Below are positions 1 to 8,800 of a DNA stretch of 55,392 bases, piece by piece. A program made the translations under genes and the position numbers. The notes under the pieces are model-generated. The model searched no databases, was not told where the DNA came from, and saw nothing but the letters and a program-made list of their open reading frames with translations. The stretch comes from Oscillospiraceae bacterium. Lineage in GTDB: Bacteria; Bacillota; Clostridia; Oscillospirales; Ruminococcaceae. Where the stretch lies: positions 1 to 55,392 of the forward strand of contig JAFQIY010000039.1 of the NCBI GenBank assembly GCA_017415165.1. The letters are read 5' to 3'. Numbering within the stretch: position 1 is the stretch's first letter; each line of letters starts with the position of its first letter.

Positions 1-317
1 TTGAGAAAGAAAAACAGAAAGCACAGCAGGAGTACGTAGTAAGCGAACTGGAAGAAAAGCTTGAATGTCTCCCCACTCTGATTTATCAGAATGAAGCTAT
101 GTGTAACATCATTCTTTCGTTGCCGAACGATGAACTGAAAATTGTGTTAAAAGAGATTTTCAGTTCAACTGAATTTATTAACTGGTTCAAGGCAACAATC
201 GAAGGAAGTACAGAGCTTGCAAAGAGGCGCCGGTCTAAAGTTGATAAGGCTGAAAAGCGTAAGCGTAATTCAGCTGTGAAGGCGCAGGCTGTTCCGACTG
301 ACGAAATCACCCCTTAA
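1..317 (+). CDS. C-terminal fragment of an unidentified element protein
   Basis: The frame is open from the first complete codon (base 3) to the TAA at 315-317, so the gene starts before the window and about 104 residues are visible. It is highly charged and mostly helical. A Lys/Glu/Gln-rich start leads to a short Leu/Ile-rich segment near the middle and a basic tail rich in Lys, Arg and Ala that ends in TDEITP. I do not recognise a family. It lies just upstream of the putative transfer origin and relaxase, so it is probably an element-borne accessory protein, but nothing visible shows its function. An internal ATG at 99 exists but the reading frame clearly continues upstream of it. Confidence 0.6.
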   Translation, partial: EKEKQKAQQEYVVSELEEKLECLPTLIYQNEAMCNIILSLPNDELKIVLKEIFSSTEFINWFKATIEGSTELAKRRRSKVDKAEKRKRNSAVKAQAVPTDEITP

Positions 318-334
318 GCGGAACAGCCCTAAAA

Positions 335-361
335 CTAATAACTAATAAAATTAGTTATTAG
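335..361. repeat. Inverted repeat, 10-bp stem
   Basis: CTAATAACTA (335-344) and TAGTTATTAG (352-361) are perfect complements around a 7-base loop. This is the first of four stem-loops packed into the 315-bp gap before the mobilization genes. It could be a terminator for the preceding gene, but no T-run follows. Confidence 0.6.
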
Positions 362-378
362 TCACGAAAGGGGTCGCA

Positions 379-414
379 GGGGAAAACGTTTGAATTTTTT
401 CAAATGTTTTCCCC
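379..414. repeat. Inverted repeat, 16-bp arms
   Basis: The arm at 379-394 (starting GGGGAAAAC) pairs with 399-414 (ending GTTTTCCCC) with a single G/T wobble and a 4-T loop. It is too symmetrical to be chance and has no T-run after it. It is probably part of the transfer-origin or regulatory structure upstream of the relaxase operon. Confidence 0.65.
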
Positions 415-423
415 CGCAAGTAA

Positions 424-540
424 TGCTAATCTTCAATCAAAGTATAGACAAAAAATCTGCACCAAAGCCATATAAAACTGTTTTCAACAGTTACAAGCTT
501 TGGTTTGATTTTTTGAATACTTTGTAATTGAAGATTTGCA
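424..540. repeat. 117-nt nested inverted repeat (extended cruciform)
   Basis: Four successive helices are nested in register. 424-445 pairs with 517-540 (two-base bulge), 449-457 with 507-515, 461-468 (ACCAAAGC) with 497-504 (GCTTTGGT), and 476-482 with 486-492 around a 3-base loop. Almost the whole segment folds into one long hairpin. On a mobilizable element such a structure could be a single-strand replication or priming origin, part of oriT, or a structured leader RNA. The sequence alone does not decide. Confidence 0.7.
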
Positions 541-580
541 TATAGGGTTGCCGCACCGCAACCCTATACTTGCAATTTTG
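541..580 (+). other. Candidate oriT core: inverted repeat plus possible nic region
   Basis: TATAGGGTTGC (541-551) and GCAACCCTATA (558-568) form a perfect 11-bp stem with a 6-base loop, followed directly by CTTGC. The layout of an inverted repeat ending in CCTAT followed by a short C/T/G motif resembles the MobP-type nic region of RP4 (consensus YATCCTGY), but the match is only partial. Its place immediately before mobC and the relaxase supports a transfer-origin role. The exact nic position is inferred. Confidence 0.45.
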
Positions 581-632
581 TGATAGTGAGCGGAAATGAC
601 AATTTTTATGACAGGATGGAGGAAGTCAGTTT

Positions 633-1157
633 ATGGATACAAAAGCAATTGCGATGGATTATGACATTGTGGATTTCGGCGAGCAGCTTGTTCCTGTTAC
701 AGTGCGTTTACCGGAGAATAGATATTTTCAGCTGAAGGAACTTGCTGAAGAATCTTCACTCAGTTTTGCTTCGGTTGCAAGAATTGCACTGGAAGCAGAA
801 CTTGAAAATTATCTTGGCACTGTAAAATATATTGACAAGGAACAGGCTGACAAAATCAGTGAAGCTGTGCGTGAACTTACTGATGAATGCAGAGAGATAA
901 AAAACCACATAAAGCGTATCGGAATCAACTACAATCAGGAGATAAGATTAAAAAATACAACACAGAAATATCATGATGTGTTGAATGATAAAACTGCAAG
1001 CGAACATCGTAGACTTGAAGCAAGAAAAGAATATGAAGATGCAGTGAAAAGTATAGATGATACTTGTCTAAACAAAACGGAACTTAAAGAGTTGCTTGAA
1101 CGTTTTGAAGCAGCGACGGATAAAACGGAGGAGCTGGCATGGCTTATTCATCAGTAA
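633..1157 (+). CDS. MobC-like relaxosome accessory protein (ribbon-helix-helix)
   Basis: A protein of 174 residues. Residues about 20-62 start with VPVTVRLPENRYFQLKELAE, a short strand followed by two helices as in ribbon-helix-helix DNA-binding proteins. The middle contains INYNQEIRLKN, similar to the conserved Asn-rich segment of MobC/MbeC mobilization proteins. The rest is predicted coiled coil. MobC-family proteins bind oriT and help the relaxase open the DNA. A GGAGG lies 10 bases before the ATG. The 3' end overlaps the relaxase gene by 19 bases, so the two are translationally coupled, and the structured candidate oriT lies directly upstream. Confidence 0.75.
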   Translation: MDTKAIAMDYDIVDFGEQLVPVTVRLPENRYFQLKELAEESSLSFASVARIALEAELENYLGTVKYIDKEQADKISEAVRELTDECREIKNHIKRIGINYNQEIRLKNTTQKYHDVLNDKTASEHRRLEARKEYEDAVKSIDDTCLNKTELKELLERFEAATDKTEELAWLIHQ

Positions 1158-2512
1158 AGAGAGTTGTCTGTGGATACTCTGCGTTGCATTATGTGATTTA
1201 TGAGCACGGACATAACGGACATGAAAAGCGAAACGCAATGCTTACAGCAATAAATATGTGCAGAAAAGTTCCGTATGAAATACAGATGAACAGGTATTGG
1301 CGCAGAGCAAGGTCAAATCATAAAATACAGATTATTGCAATAGTGCAGTCCTTTTCAAAGAAAGAATTTGACCCCAAGAACGAGGGCGACATTCTTAAAG
1401 CAAATCAAGTGGGACAGCAGCTTGTGAATGAACATTTCAAAGGCAGACAGGCATTGGTCTGCACACAGATTGATGGCAAGAAAGGTTACGTTCATAATCA
1501 CATTCTTATCAATGATGTTTCAATGATTGATTTGAAGGGTTGTACAAAACAACAGTATTATTACAAGAACATTGAGATATGGACAGATGAAATCACACAG
1601 GAGTATACCATACTCGATTTGGGTGAGAAAAACGCCGAGGAAAAGGTAACACGAACAGAACGTGCGAAACGTGAAAAGGGCGAGTATGTATACAGAGATG
1701 ACATACGGGAACGTGTGCTGGCAGCGATGAAAAATTCCGCAAGTGAGGAAGATTATTTTCGCAGGTTAAGTAAGAACGGTATTGGCGTAAAAAAGAAAAG
1801 CTCTCCGAAGTACGGAGAGCATTATGTGTATGAGCTTCTGGATTTTTCTAAAGTTCCCGAAGGAACAAAGCTACCCAAGCACGGCAATCGTTCCGCACGT
1901 TCATACAGGCTTGGAACACTTTACGGACCTGAAGCACTTCAAGTGGAAATTGAACGTTTTAATCGGATTATGAAGAAGATTGAAGAGGAAGGAACATTTA
2001 CACTTGATATATCAATCGATATGCCGACAACAACGGTTAAGATTGAGAAAGAAACTGTTCAGCCTACAGCTGTTACTGCAGCTGAAATATCATACGAAAC
2101 TGTATCAGCACCCGTTGAAATTGAAGCTGAAGAACAGGAATTTGAATATGTACCCAAACACAAAAAGTCTGTTACAGATGAAGGAAAAACGGAAGAAGAA
2201 ATTACTGTAACTGCACCTGTTTCGCAGGTTGAAGTCCAGCGAGCTGGAGCCCAGCTTGAACAGCAGATGGTTGCTCCGCCTCCGATTGTTGATGATGAGG
2301 AGGACAATGACGATGAAATCGTCAAGGAAGTGGAGAACTATGCGAAGCGGGAAAAATCGCAGGAAAACTTTTTTGCAAAGGTTCAAAGAAAGTTTAAGGA
2401 AAAGAAGGAAAGCAAGCATAGGAATCTTTCAAATAGGTTTAGAAATTTGCCACTTAGTGGTGTTTCGGAGGATTTGGATAAGGAGAAGGATGATAGGGAT
2501 TTGGGTGGTTAA
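1139..2512 (+). CDS. Relaxase / mobilization nuclease
   Basis: A protein of 457 residues. The N-terminal 250 residues form the relaxase domain. QSFSKKEFD near residue 70 and GYVHNHILIND near residue 120 match the metal-binding HxxxHNH-type motif of MobP-like relaxases, which nick one strand at oriT and lead it into the recipient. The C-terminal half is low-complexity, rich in Glu/Val/Thr, and ends in an acidic run followed by a basic tail (KVQRKFKEKKE), typical of relaxase tails that contact partners. No coupling protein or type IV secretion genes are in the window, so the element is probably mobilizable rather than self-transmissible, unless those genes lie to the left. Confidence 0.88.
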   Translation: MAYSSVKRVVCGYSALHYVIYEHGHNGHEKRNAMLTAINMCRKVPYEIQMNRYWRRARSNHKIQIIAIVQSFSKKEFDPKNEGDILKANQVGQQLVNEHFKGRQALVCTQIDGKKGYVHNHILINDVSMIDLKGCTKQQYYYKNIEIWTDEITQEYTILDLGEKNAEEKVTRTERAKREKGEYVYRDDIRERVLAAMKNSASEEDYFRRLSKNGIGVKKKSSPKYGEHYVYELLDFSKVPEGTKLPKHGNRSARSYRLGTLYGPEALQVEIERFNRIMKKIEEEGTFTLDISIDMPTTTVKIEKETVQPTAVTAAEISYETVSAPVEIEAEEQEFEYVPKHKKSVTDEGKTEEEITVTAPVSQVEVQRAGAQLEQQMVAPPPIVDDEEDNDDEIVKEVENYAKREKSQENFFAKVQRKFKEKKESKHRNLSNRFRNLPLSGVSEDLDKEKDDRDLGG

Positions 2513-2526
2513 ATAAATTTATTGTG

Positions 2527-2560
2527 CACTCGGCAGCCGTGGGGGTTGCCGAGTGTTTTT
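2527..2560 (+). terminator. Rho-independent terminator of mob operon
   Basis: CACTCGGCA (2527-2535) and TGCCGAGTG (2547-2555) form a perfect 9-bp stem followed by TTTTT, 14 bases after the relaxase stop codon. Confidence 0.85.
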
Positions 2561-2678
2561 GCGTTTAGTTTTACAAATTTTTAGGGCGCGAGGGTGCGTG
2601 TCAAATTGCTGTCCGTACTTTTGGACAGGTTGTATGATATAATAGAATCAAGAAAAAGTGAGCAAAGGAGATGTCACT

Positions 2679-2972
2679 ATGTCATTTATGGATTGGAATC
2701 ACGATGGCAACAAGGATTTTACAGACGATTTTATCGAGTTTCAGATTTATGAGGACGTTATGGATGATGACAATAATTCCTATGATGACGATGATTTTGA
2801 CATTGACTATGGTAGCAACTCATACAGCAGCGGACACTTGAATTTTGGCTCAGACTCAAACAGGATTTCTCAAGGCACTGATGCTTCGGCAGGCTGTCTG
2901 ACAACAATACTTATTATAGTAGCAGCACTGGGATGGCTTTGGTTTATAGGAATAATATTCGAAGCTTTGTAA
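2679..2972 (+). CDS. Small EF-hand-like, membrane-anchored acidic protein
   Basis: A protein of 97 residues. The start at 2679 is chosen because AAAGGAG lies 8 bases upstream. Residues 4-15 read DWNHDGNKDFTD and fit the 12-residue EF-hand calcium loop (Asp/Asn at 1, 3, 5, Gly at 6, Asp at 9 and 12). A run of Asp/Asn/Ser follows, then one C-terminal transmembrane helix (about residues 74-95, CLTTILIIVAALGWLWFIGI). The soluble part is strongly acidic, so calcium binding is plausible but not shown. A TATAAT at 2638-2643 lies 35 bases upstream. No function is known to me. It lies between the mob operon and a MazF-type toxin. Confidence 0.65.
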   Translation: MSFMDWNHDGNKDFTDDFIEFQIYEDVMDDDNNSYDDDDFDIDYGSNSYSSGHLNFGSDSNRISQGTDASAGCLTTILIIVAALGWLWFIGIIFEAL

Positions 2973-2991
2973 TTGAACGGAGGACGTTGTA

Positions 2992-3063
2992 ATGAGATAC
3001 GCTGTTGTGGATGTAGAGCGGATAAATTTGTACGATAAAAATGATTTGGGGGTATGGGTGTGA
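2992..3063 (+). CDS. 23-codon small ORF upstream of MazF gene
   Basis: ATG at 2992 is preceded by CGGAGG (7-bp spacing) and reads 23 codons to TGA at 3061-3063. The encoded peptide starts MRYAVVDVERINLY. Its stop overlaps the GTG start of the MazF gene as GTGA, a typical translational-coupling junction. It may be a real small protein, a leader controlling toxin translation, or the remnant of an antitoxin. It is too short to place in a family. Confidence 0.45.
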   Translation: MRYAVVDVERINLYDKNDLGVWV

Positions 3064-3881
3064 CTGAAAGAATATGTAAACGTGGCGATGTATATTATGC
3101 TGACCTTGACCAGAATGCTGTTGGCAGTGAGCAATATGGAGTAAGGCCTGTTATTGTACTTCAGAATGATAAAGGAAATCTTTTTTCTCCCACAGTAATA
3201 ATCGCAATAATTACCACAAAGCATAAGAGAAATATGCCCACACACGTTGAGTTCAGAAATTACAGTATATTGAAGGAACCGAGCGTTATCTGTCTTGAAC
3301 AGATTAAAACTATTGACAAGTCAAGACTTGGAACGTATCTGGGTAATGCGGGTGCAGCACTTATGAATAAGGTAAATAAGGCTGCGGTCGTAAGTCTGGG
3401 AATGAGCGAGGGAACGCTTGAAGATATTGATGATGTTGATGATACGGAAGAACAGGAGTGCGTACATATGGATATGGTAAAGAGAAAGACAGTATTTGAT
3501 AATTTTGATAACAATGTTGATGGATGGATTGAGGTTGCAAAACAGCAGATGTTGTTCTTTTCCGATATTCAGCAGCACATCATAAATCTTAAAATAGAAA
3601 AAGAAACGCTTGATAATGAAATCGAGTGTATTTTATCATTTATTGAAACGACAACCTATAATGTTGCACAGGGTTACAAGGTTTATAAGATATTAAGAGA
3701 TAAGAGCTCCCACCGTAAGAAACTAAAGAAAGAAATTGACCAGCTTGAAGCACTGGTTGGGAATTTTGATTGCTCGGAAATGAGAAGACTTTATCAGAGT
3801 GCAGTTGGTAAAATGCAACACGCTTTAAGCACTTATGAAATTCCTGATTCTATAAAGGAACTTATGGAAGAAGCGGTGTAA
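3060..3881 (+). CDS. MazF/PemK-family endoribonuclease toxin with C-terminal coiled coil
   Basis: A protein of 273 residues from GTG 3060. An ATG at 3054 is possible, but its GGGGG ribosome site would be only 1 base away, against 7 for the GTG. Residues about 6-115 are a MazF fold: RGDVYYADLDQNAVGSEQYG with the conserved substrate-loop Gly, then RPVIVLQND, and a core ending QIKTIDKSRLG. MazF enzymes cut mRNA at short motifs. Ordinary MazF is about 110 residues. Here about 150 extra residues rich in Lys/Glu/Leu heptads follow, predicted to be coiled coil. No conventional antitoxin gene is adjacent. The extension or the upstream small ORF could serve that role, but this is inference. Confidence 0.8.
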   Translation: MTERICKRGDVYYADLDQNAVGSEQYGVRPVIVLQNDKGNLFSPTVIIAIITTKHKRNMPTHVEFRNYSILKEPSVICLEQIKTIDKSRLGTYLGNAGAALMNKVNKAAVVSLGMSEGTLEDIDDVDDTEEQECVHMDMVKRKTVFDNFDNNVDGWIEVAKQQMLFFSDIQQHIINLKIEKETLDNEIECILSFIETTTYNVAQGYKVYKILRDKSSHRKKLKKEIDQLEALVGNFDCSEMRRLYQSAVGKMQHALSTYEIPDSIKELMEEAV

Positions 3882-3883
3882 CG

Positions 3884-3928
3884 ATGGGTTTGGTAGAAAA
3901 TACCTGTACAGATTTTTACCCAACCCAT
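3884..3928. repeat. Inverted repeat after MazF gene
   Basis: ATGGGTTTGGTA (3884-3895) pairs with TACCCAACCCAT (3917-3928) at 11 of 12 positions, loop of 21 bases. It begins 3 bases after the toxin stop codon. It has no T-run, and a TATAAT (3933-3938) follows, so it may be an operator or a processed 3' end rather than a terminator. Confidence 0.5.
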
Positions 3929-3971
3929 ATGCTATAATATATGTAACAAGTAGAATTCGGAGGTAAAGGTT

Positions 3972-4118
3972 ATGTTTTTATTCTGGTTATTTGTAGCGAT
4001 TGCAATCGGCGTTATTGAAAATATTTCGGACAGCTATCAGGCTTACAAGCACCCTTATCAGACACCCGATTGCTTCAAGCCTAAGCCTTGGCAGGAAGAT
4101 TGGCTGAACAAGAAATAA
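3972..4118 (+). CDS. 48-residue single-pass membrane peptide
   Basis: ATG 3972 is preceded by CGGAGGTAAAGG, a strong ribosome site, and a TATAAT at 3933-3938. The first 16 residues (MFLFWLFVAIAIGVIE) are hydrophobic and likely membrane-embedded. The rest is polar, with a Lys/Pro/Trp-rich tail ending WLNKK. It is not a recognised family. The good start context and a coding-like composition support it as a real small gene of the mobile element. Confidence 0.6.
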   Translation: MFLFWLFVAIAIGVIENISDSYQAYKHPYQTPDCFKPKPWQEDWLNKK

Positions 4119-4136
4119 CATTGCGGGGTGAGGTAT

Positions 4137-4715
4137 ATGAACAGGGAGATTTATGCAACTGACGGTGAGTATACGCTATGTCCGATTACAAAGGAAGATA
4201 TAAAATATTACTACCCGGATGCGTATAGTATGATAGATGATGAAGATTTACCATATATGAGTAATATACTATGGAAAAGGTTAATGACAGAGGGAAATAG
4301 GGTATACTTAATATTTGATGACAACTCAGAATACTGTGGGAGTATAGAGTTGCAGCACCCTGATGATGATACACCTGAAATTGGTATAGATTTGTTGAAA
4401 AACAAACGAAATAAAGGTATTGCTACAAAAGTTGTCAAGTTGCTTGCAAGGAAAGCATATGAAGAAAAAGCTGTTGAGTATTATCTTATACGTATACACT
4501 CAAAAAATAGTCATAGCAGACACGTTTTTGAAAAAATGGGTGCAGTTCTAATCGGTGACGAATGTACTTTTTATGACCGTTTTATAAGTTCCTTGAAAGA
4601 TGAAGGTGAAAGCGAACTGTTAGAATATATACAGAAAAGATTTGATAATAGTTCAGATGGTGAAAAATCAGTTGTATACAGATATAAATTAACACCGGAT
4701 ATATTCAACAAGTAA
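4137..4715 (+). CDS. GNAT-family N-acetyltransferase (copy 1)
   Basis: A protein of 192 residues from ATG 4137, preceded by GGGTGAGG. The GNAT core is visible in order: the beta strand CGSIELQHP, the acceptor-side EIGIDLLKNKRNKG, the acetyl-CoA pyrophosphate loop (residues about 88-98, RNKGIATKVV) and SRHVFEKMGA, a normal C-terminal GNAT helix. The family moves acetyl groups from acetyl-CoA to amines on small molecules or proteins; the substrate cannot be told. A second, broken copy follows directly, and the start regions (including the ribosome site) are almost identical, showing tandem duplication. Confidence 0.8.
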   Translation: MNREIYATDGEYTLCPITKEDIKYYYPDAYSMIDDEDLPYMSNILWKRLMTEGNRVYLIFDDNSEYCGSIELQHPDDDTPEIGIDLLKNKRNKGIATKVVKLLARKAYEEKAVEYYLIRIHSKNSHSRHVFEKMGAVLIGDECTFYDRFISSLKDEGESELLEYIQKRFDNSSDGEKSVVYRYKLTPDIFNK

Positions 4716-4777
4716 TTACTACCAGGGCAATTTATGAAAAAATCTATAATGAAAACGGAAATGTGAGGGTGAGTTAT

Positions 4778-5368
4778 ATGAATAGGGAAATTTATGCTAC
4801 TGACGGTGAGTATACGCTATGTCCGATTGCAGAGGAAGACAGAGAAATATATTGTGAGCTAAGCAAGCAGGTTTCGGAAAATCCGGAGTTGTATTATGAG
4901 CATATAAGTAAAAAAAGCATATGGAGTACGGTTTTATATATGTCGGATAAGAATTACTCCATATTTGACAGAGACGGTGATTATTGTGGCAATGTTTCGT
5001 TGCAGCGTCCCGAATCTAAAGAACCTGAAATAGGCGTTGATTTGATGGAGGAAAACGAAATAAGGGTATTGCTGCAAGAGCAATAAAGATGCTTGCCCAA
5101 AAGGGCATATGAAGAAAACGGCTATGAAAGCTTTACTATAAGAGCTTTGGAGAAAAATACCCATAGCAGACATATGATAGAAAAACTTGGTGCGGTACTT
5201 GAAAATAAGGAAAACCCATACAGGCGTAGGATAGATAATTTGCTGAAATCAGCAGAAAAAACTGAATGTGAAGATACAAAAAAATGCCTGATAAAAACTG
5301 CTGAAGATTTTGAACAGTGTACAGAAATTGCGTATGTGTACAGGTATATGCCTGATATGTTTATATGA
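4778..5368 (+). pseudogene. GNAT-family acetyltransferase (copy 2), two frameshifts
   Basis: Paralogue of the preceding gene, with the same first 15 residues (MNREIYATDGEYTLC) and the same ribosome-site context. The original frame stops at TAA 5084-5086. Alignment to copy 1 shows the cause: one A appears lost in the A-run near 5059 (expected NENKGIA), and one C appears gained near 5097, where the frame returns to read KRAYEENGYES and continues to 5368. The two changes compensate, but the segment between them meets a stop, so a full protein cannot be made. Both lie in homopolymers, so sequencing error is possible. Confidence 0.8.
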
Positions 5369-5375
5369 GAGGGTG

Positions 5376-5410
5376 AAAAAGCTGTTGCATGGGTTGTGTG
5401 ACGGCTTTTT
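5376..5410 (+). terminator. Probable terminator after the acetyltransferase pair
   Basis: AAAAAGCTGT (5376-5385) pairs with ACGGCTTTTT (5401-5410) with one wobble around a 15-base loop. The T-run is inside the stem. It lies 8 bases after the second copy. Confidence 0.6.
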
Positions 5411-5571
5411 AGGTTTACATATGAAATGTTTTTTGATAAGTTATAAAAATGTATAAGTAATCTCTTTTGATACTGAATTCTATATAGATAATTTTGTCAT
5501 TGCTTCCTGAAGCAAATTACTATTTTTTTGTAGTGTTTTATTTATAATATGTCGATTTTTAGATTTTTTAA

Positions 5572-5600
5572 TTGAAAATTAGATATATATATGCTATAAT
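5572..5600 (+). promoter_or_regulatory. Sigma-A promoter of the defence operon
   Basis: TTGAAA (5572-5577) and TATAAT (5595-5600) are separated by exactly 17 bases, in a very AT-rich 225-bp gap. The first start codon of the seven-gene defence operon is 36 bases downstream. No other gene is supported in 5411-5635. Confidence 0.8.
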
Positions 5601-5635
5601 CAGATATAATTGATATTTAGCTTCGGAGGTATTTT

Positions 5636-5845
5636 ATGAGAGTATGTTATAACAAAATGTGGAAACTACTTATTGATAGAAAGATGACAAAGGCTGATAT
5701 ACGAAGAATGACTAACCTTTCGAGCTGTACAATGACTCGTTTAAATCGTGATGAACCAGTATCTTTGACTGTTATGTTAAAAATTGCAGAAGTTCTACAT
5801 GCTGATATAAGCGATTTATGTGAATTTGTAAGCTCGGAGGCGTAA
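5636..5845 (+). CDS. XRE-type helix-turn-helix regulator
   Basis: A protein of 69 residues that is almost only a Cro/C1 helix-turn-helix domain: NKMWKLLIDRKMTKADIRR, then NLSSCTMTRLNRDEPVSLTV as recognition region, then MLKIAEVLHADISDLCEF. It starts at ATG 5636 after GGAGG. It is the first gene after a consensus promoter, and its stop is two bases before the helicase start. Such small XRE proteins often control restriction-modification operons, keeping nuclease expression low until methylation is established. Autoregulation is inferred. Confidence 0.85.
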   Translation: MRVCYNKMWKLLIDRKMTKADIRRMTNLSSCTMTRLNRDEPVSLTVMLKIAEVLHADISDLCEFVSSEA

Positions 5846-5847
5846 TT

Positions 5848-8800
5848 ATGAAGTTACCTAAAATTATAGATAACAAGAAGAATGGAAAAGTTGTTACTGA
5901 ACTTCGAGAAAATGTTATAAAAGGGTCCAAACTTTCCATAATATCTGCTTACTTTACTATATATGCGTATGCCGAACTAAAAAAAGAGCTTTCAAAAATT
6001 GATAAGCTCAGATTTCTGTTTACAGAACCGTCCTTTGTAAAATCAGATAATGAAGTTCAGCGAGAATTTTATATCCAGCATAATGAAAAGAATATTTCCG
6101 GCAATGAGTTTGAAATGAAGCTCCGTAATGAAATGCGCCAATCCGCTATTGCCAAGGAATGTGCAGAGTGGCTTTTAAAAAAGGCTGAAATAAAGTCATT
6201 GAAAAGAGAAAACCCTGCCCAGCCTCGTCTGATACATATTGATAATGGCGATGATAGTATTTGCATAAATGGTTCTGTTGACTTTACAACTGACGGTTTA
6301 GGAATAACCCCCTCAAATCGAATTGACTCAAACACCTGTATGTATGGGAACGAATTTACATCAGTATATTTACAGATGTTCGATGAACTCTGGAACAATT
6401 CTGCTGCGGTGGAAGATGTCAAGGAAAAGGTTCTTGAACATATGCAGGTGCTTTATAAAGAGAACACACCTGAGTTTATCTACTTCATAACTCTTTACAA
6501 TGTATTCAGGGAATATCTCGGCGAGCTTACCGAAGATAATATTGTGAAGACCAAAACAGGCATTAAGGAAACCCTCATTTGGAATAAATTATACAAATTC
6601 CAGCGTGATGGTGTTATTGGTGCTATTGATAAGATAGAACGATATAACGGCTGTATCATTGCCGATAGTGTTGGTCTCGGAAAAACATTTACAGCTCTCG
6701 CAATTATTAAATATTATGAACTTCGCAATGACCGTGTTCTTGTACTTACTCCTAAAAAGCTTCACGATAACTGGGCTGTATATACCCGAAACGACAAGAG
6801 AAATATTTTTGTTTCCGACAGATTCAATTATGATGTTCTTAATCATACCGATTTAAGCAGAACAAGTGGTTATACTGGCGATATTCCTCTTGAAACAGTA
6901 AACTGGGGTAACTATGACCTTGTTGTAATTGATGAGAGTCACAATTTTAGAAACAATCCTCCCGTTAAAGGCAGAGTAACACGCTATGAGCGTCTGATGA
7001 ATGAAATTATTAAGTCAGGTGTAAAAACAAAGGTGCTTATGTTGTCCGCTACACCTGTAAATAATCGTATGAACGATATAAAGAATCAGATTGCCTTTAT
7101 TACAGAAGGAAAAGATACAGCATTATCTGGTGTAGGTATTGCAAGCATTGAACAAGTATTGAAGAAGGCACAGACTGTATTTAACAGATGGTCAGAACTT
7201 TCTGATGCAAAGCGCACAACGGAAAGCTTTGTTGAGATGATGAATGTTGATTATTTCAAGCTACTTGATACGCTTACTATAGCTCGTTCGAGAAAGCACA
7301 TCGAAAAATATTATGATTCATCTGAAATAGGTAAATTCCCCGAAAGAAGAAAGCCTGATAATGTTTATGCTGATATTGATACGCTTGGAGAATTTCCTCC
7401 TATTGAAAAGGTGAATAAGCAGATTAAAAAGCTGACATTAGGTCTGTATTCTCCGCTTTCTTATGTTCTTCCAGAAAAGCGTGCAGAGTATGAGCGTAAA
7501 TACGATATGTCGGTAGGTTCGGGCCAGTCTGTATTCAAGCAGGCAGACCGTGAAGCAAGCCTTATCGGACTTATCCGTGTGGGACTGCTTAAAAGAATGG
7601 AAAGCTCCATATACTCTTTTGCTTTAACTATTGAAAAGATACTCGGACGTATTAAAGATACTATATCTATTATCGACAACAATCAGTATGATATAGGCGA
7701 TAATATGAGTATTGAGGATATTGACCTTGATGAAAACGACCTCGACAATATGCTTTTCGGCAATAAAGTCAAGGTTTTACTTCAGGATATGGATTTAGTA
7801 AAGTGGCGTCAGCATTTGTCTGATGATGCTGAAAAATTACAGCTTATCCTTGATGATGCAAGAAAAATCACTGTTGAACGTGATGCAAAGCTTCTTGAAC
7901 TGAAACGGATAATCAATCATAAAATCGATAACCCTATAAATACAGGAAACAAAAAGGTTATTGTATTTACAGCCTTTGCAGATACGGCAAATTATCTTTA
8001 CGACTGCTTATCTGAGGAACTGAAAAATCGTGGTATTTACTCTGCTATTGTAACAGGTGCAGGCAATAACCGCTCTACTTTACCCGTGGGCAGAGAGTAC
8101 AAAAACAGTATAAGATTGACCGACCTTAATACTGCTCTTACGCTGTTTTCACCTAAATCAAAGGAATGTGCAAAGATATATCCCGAAATGCAGGGCGAAA
8201 TCGATGTGCTTATTGCCACAGACTGTATTTCCGAAGGTCAGAATTTACAGGACTGCGATTATCTTATCAACTATGATATTCACTGGAATCCTGTCCGCAT
8301 TATACAGCGTTTCGGACGAATTGACCGTATCGGCTCTTCAAATGCAGAAATTCAACTTGTAAACTTCTGGGCGATGAAAGAACTTGACGATTATATCAAC
8401 CTTGCTCAGCGTGTAAAGGGACGAATGGTTCTTTTGAATGTTTCCGCAACTGGCGAAGAGGACTATATCGAAGAAAACGAAAGCAAGGAAATGAAAGACC
8501 TTGAATATCGTAAAAAGCAGCTCCAGCAGTTACAAACTGAGGTTGTTGACCTTGAAGAGATTTCTGGTGGTATTTCTATCACCGATGTTACATTCAATGA
8601 CTTCAAAACAGACTTGATGGAATACATGAAAAATCACCGCAAGCAGTTAAGCAACGCCCCGACAGGACTTTATGCTGTAACTGATATAGACGAAAGTCTG
8701 CGTGATGCAGTTAAGCCCGGTGTGATATTTACTCTCCGTCAGATTCAGGGTAAGGAGCAGACAAAAGAGCAAAATCCTCTGTATCCGTTTTATCTTGTAT

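Noticed and set aside
2059-2419. Long open frames on the opposite strand of the relaxase tail
   Set aside because: They are antisense to low-complexity Glu/Val/Thr codons, lack ribosome sites and have unlikely Ser/Cys-rich compositions.
2610-2643. Promoter with -35 TTGGAC before the EF-hand-like gene
   Set aside because: TATAAT at 2638 is good, but TTGGAC is only 11 bases away and no other -35 fits, so only the -10 is mentioned.
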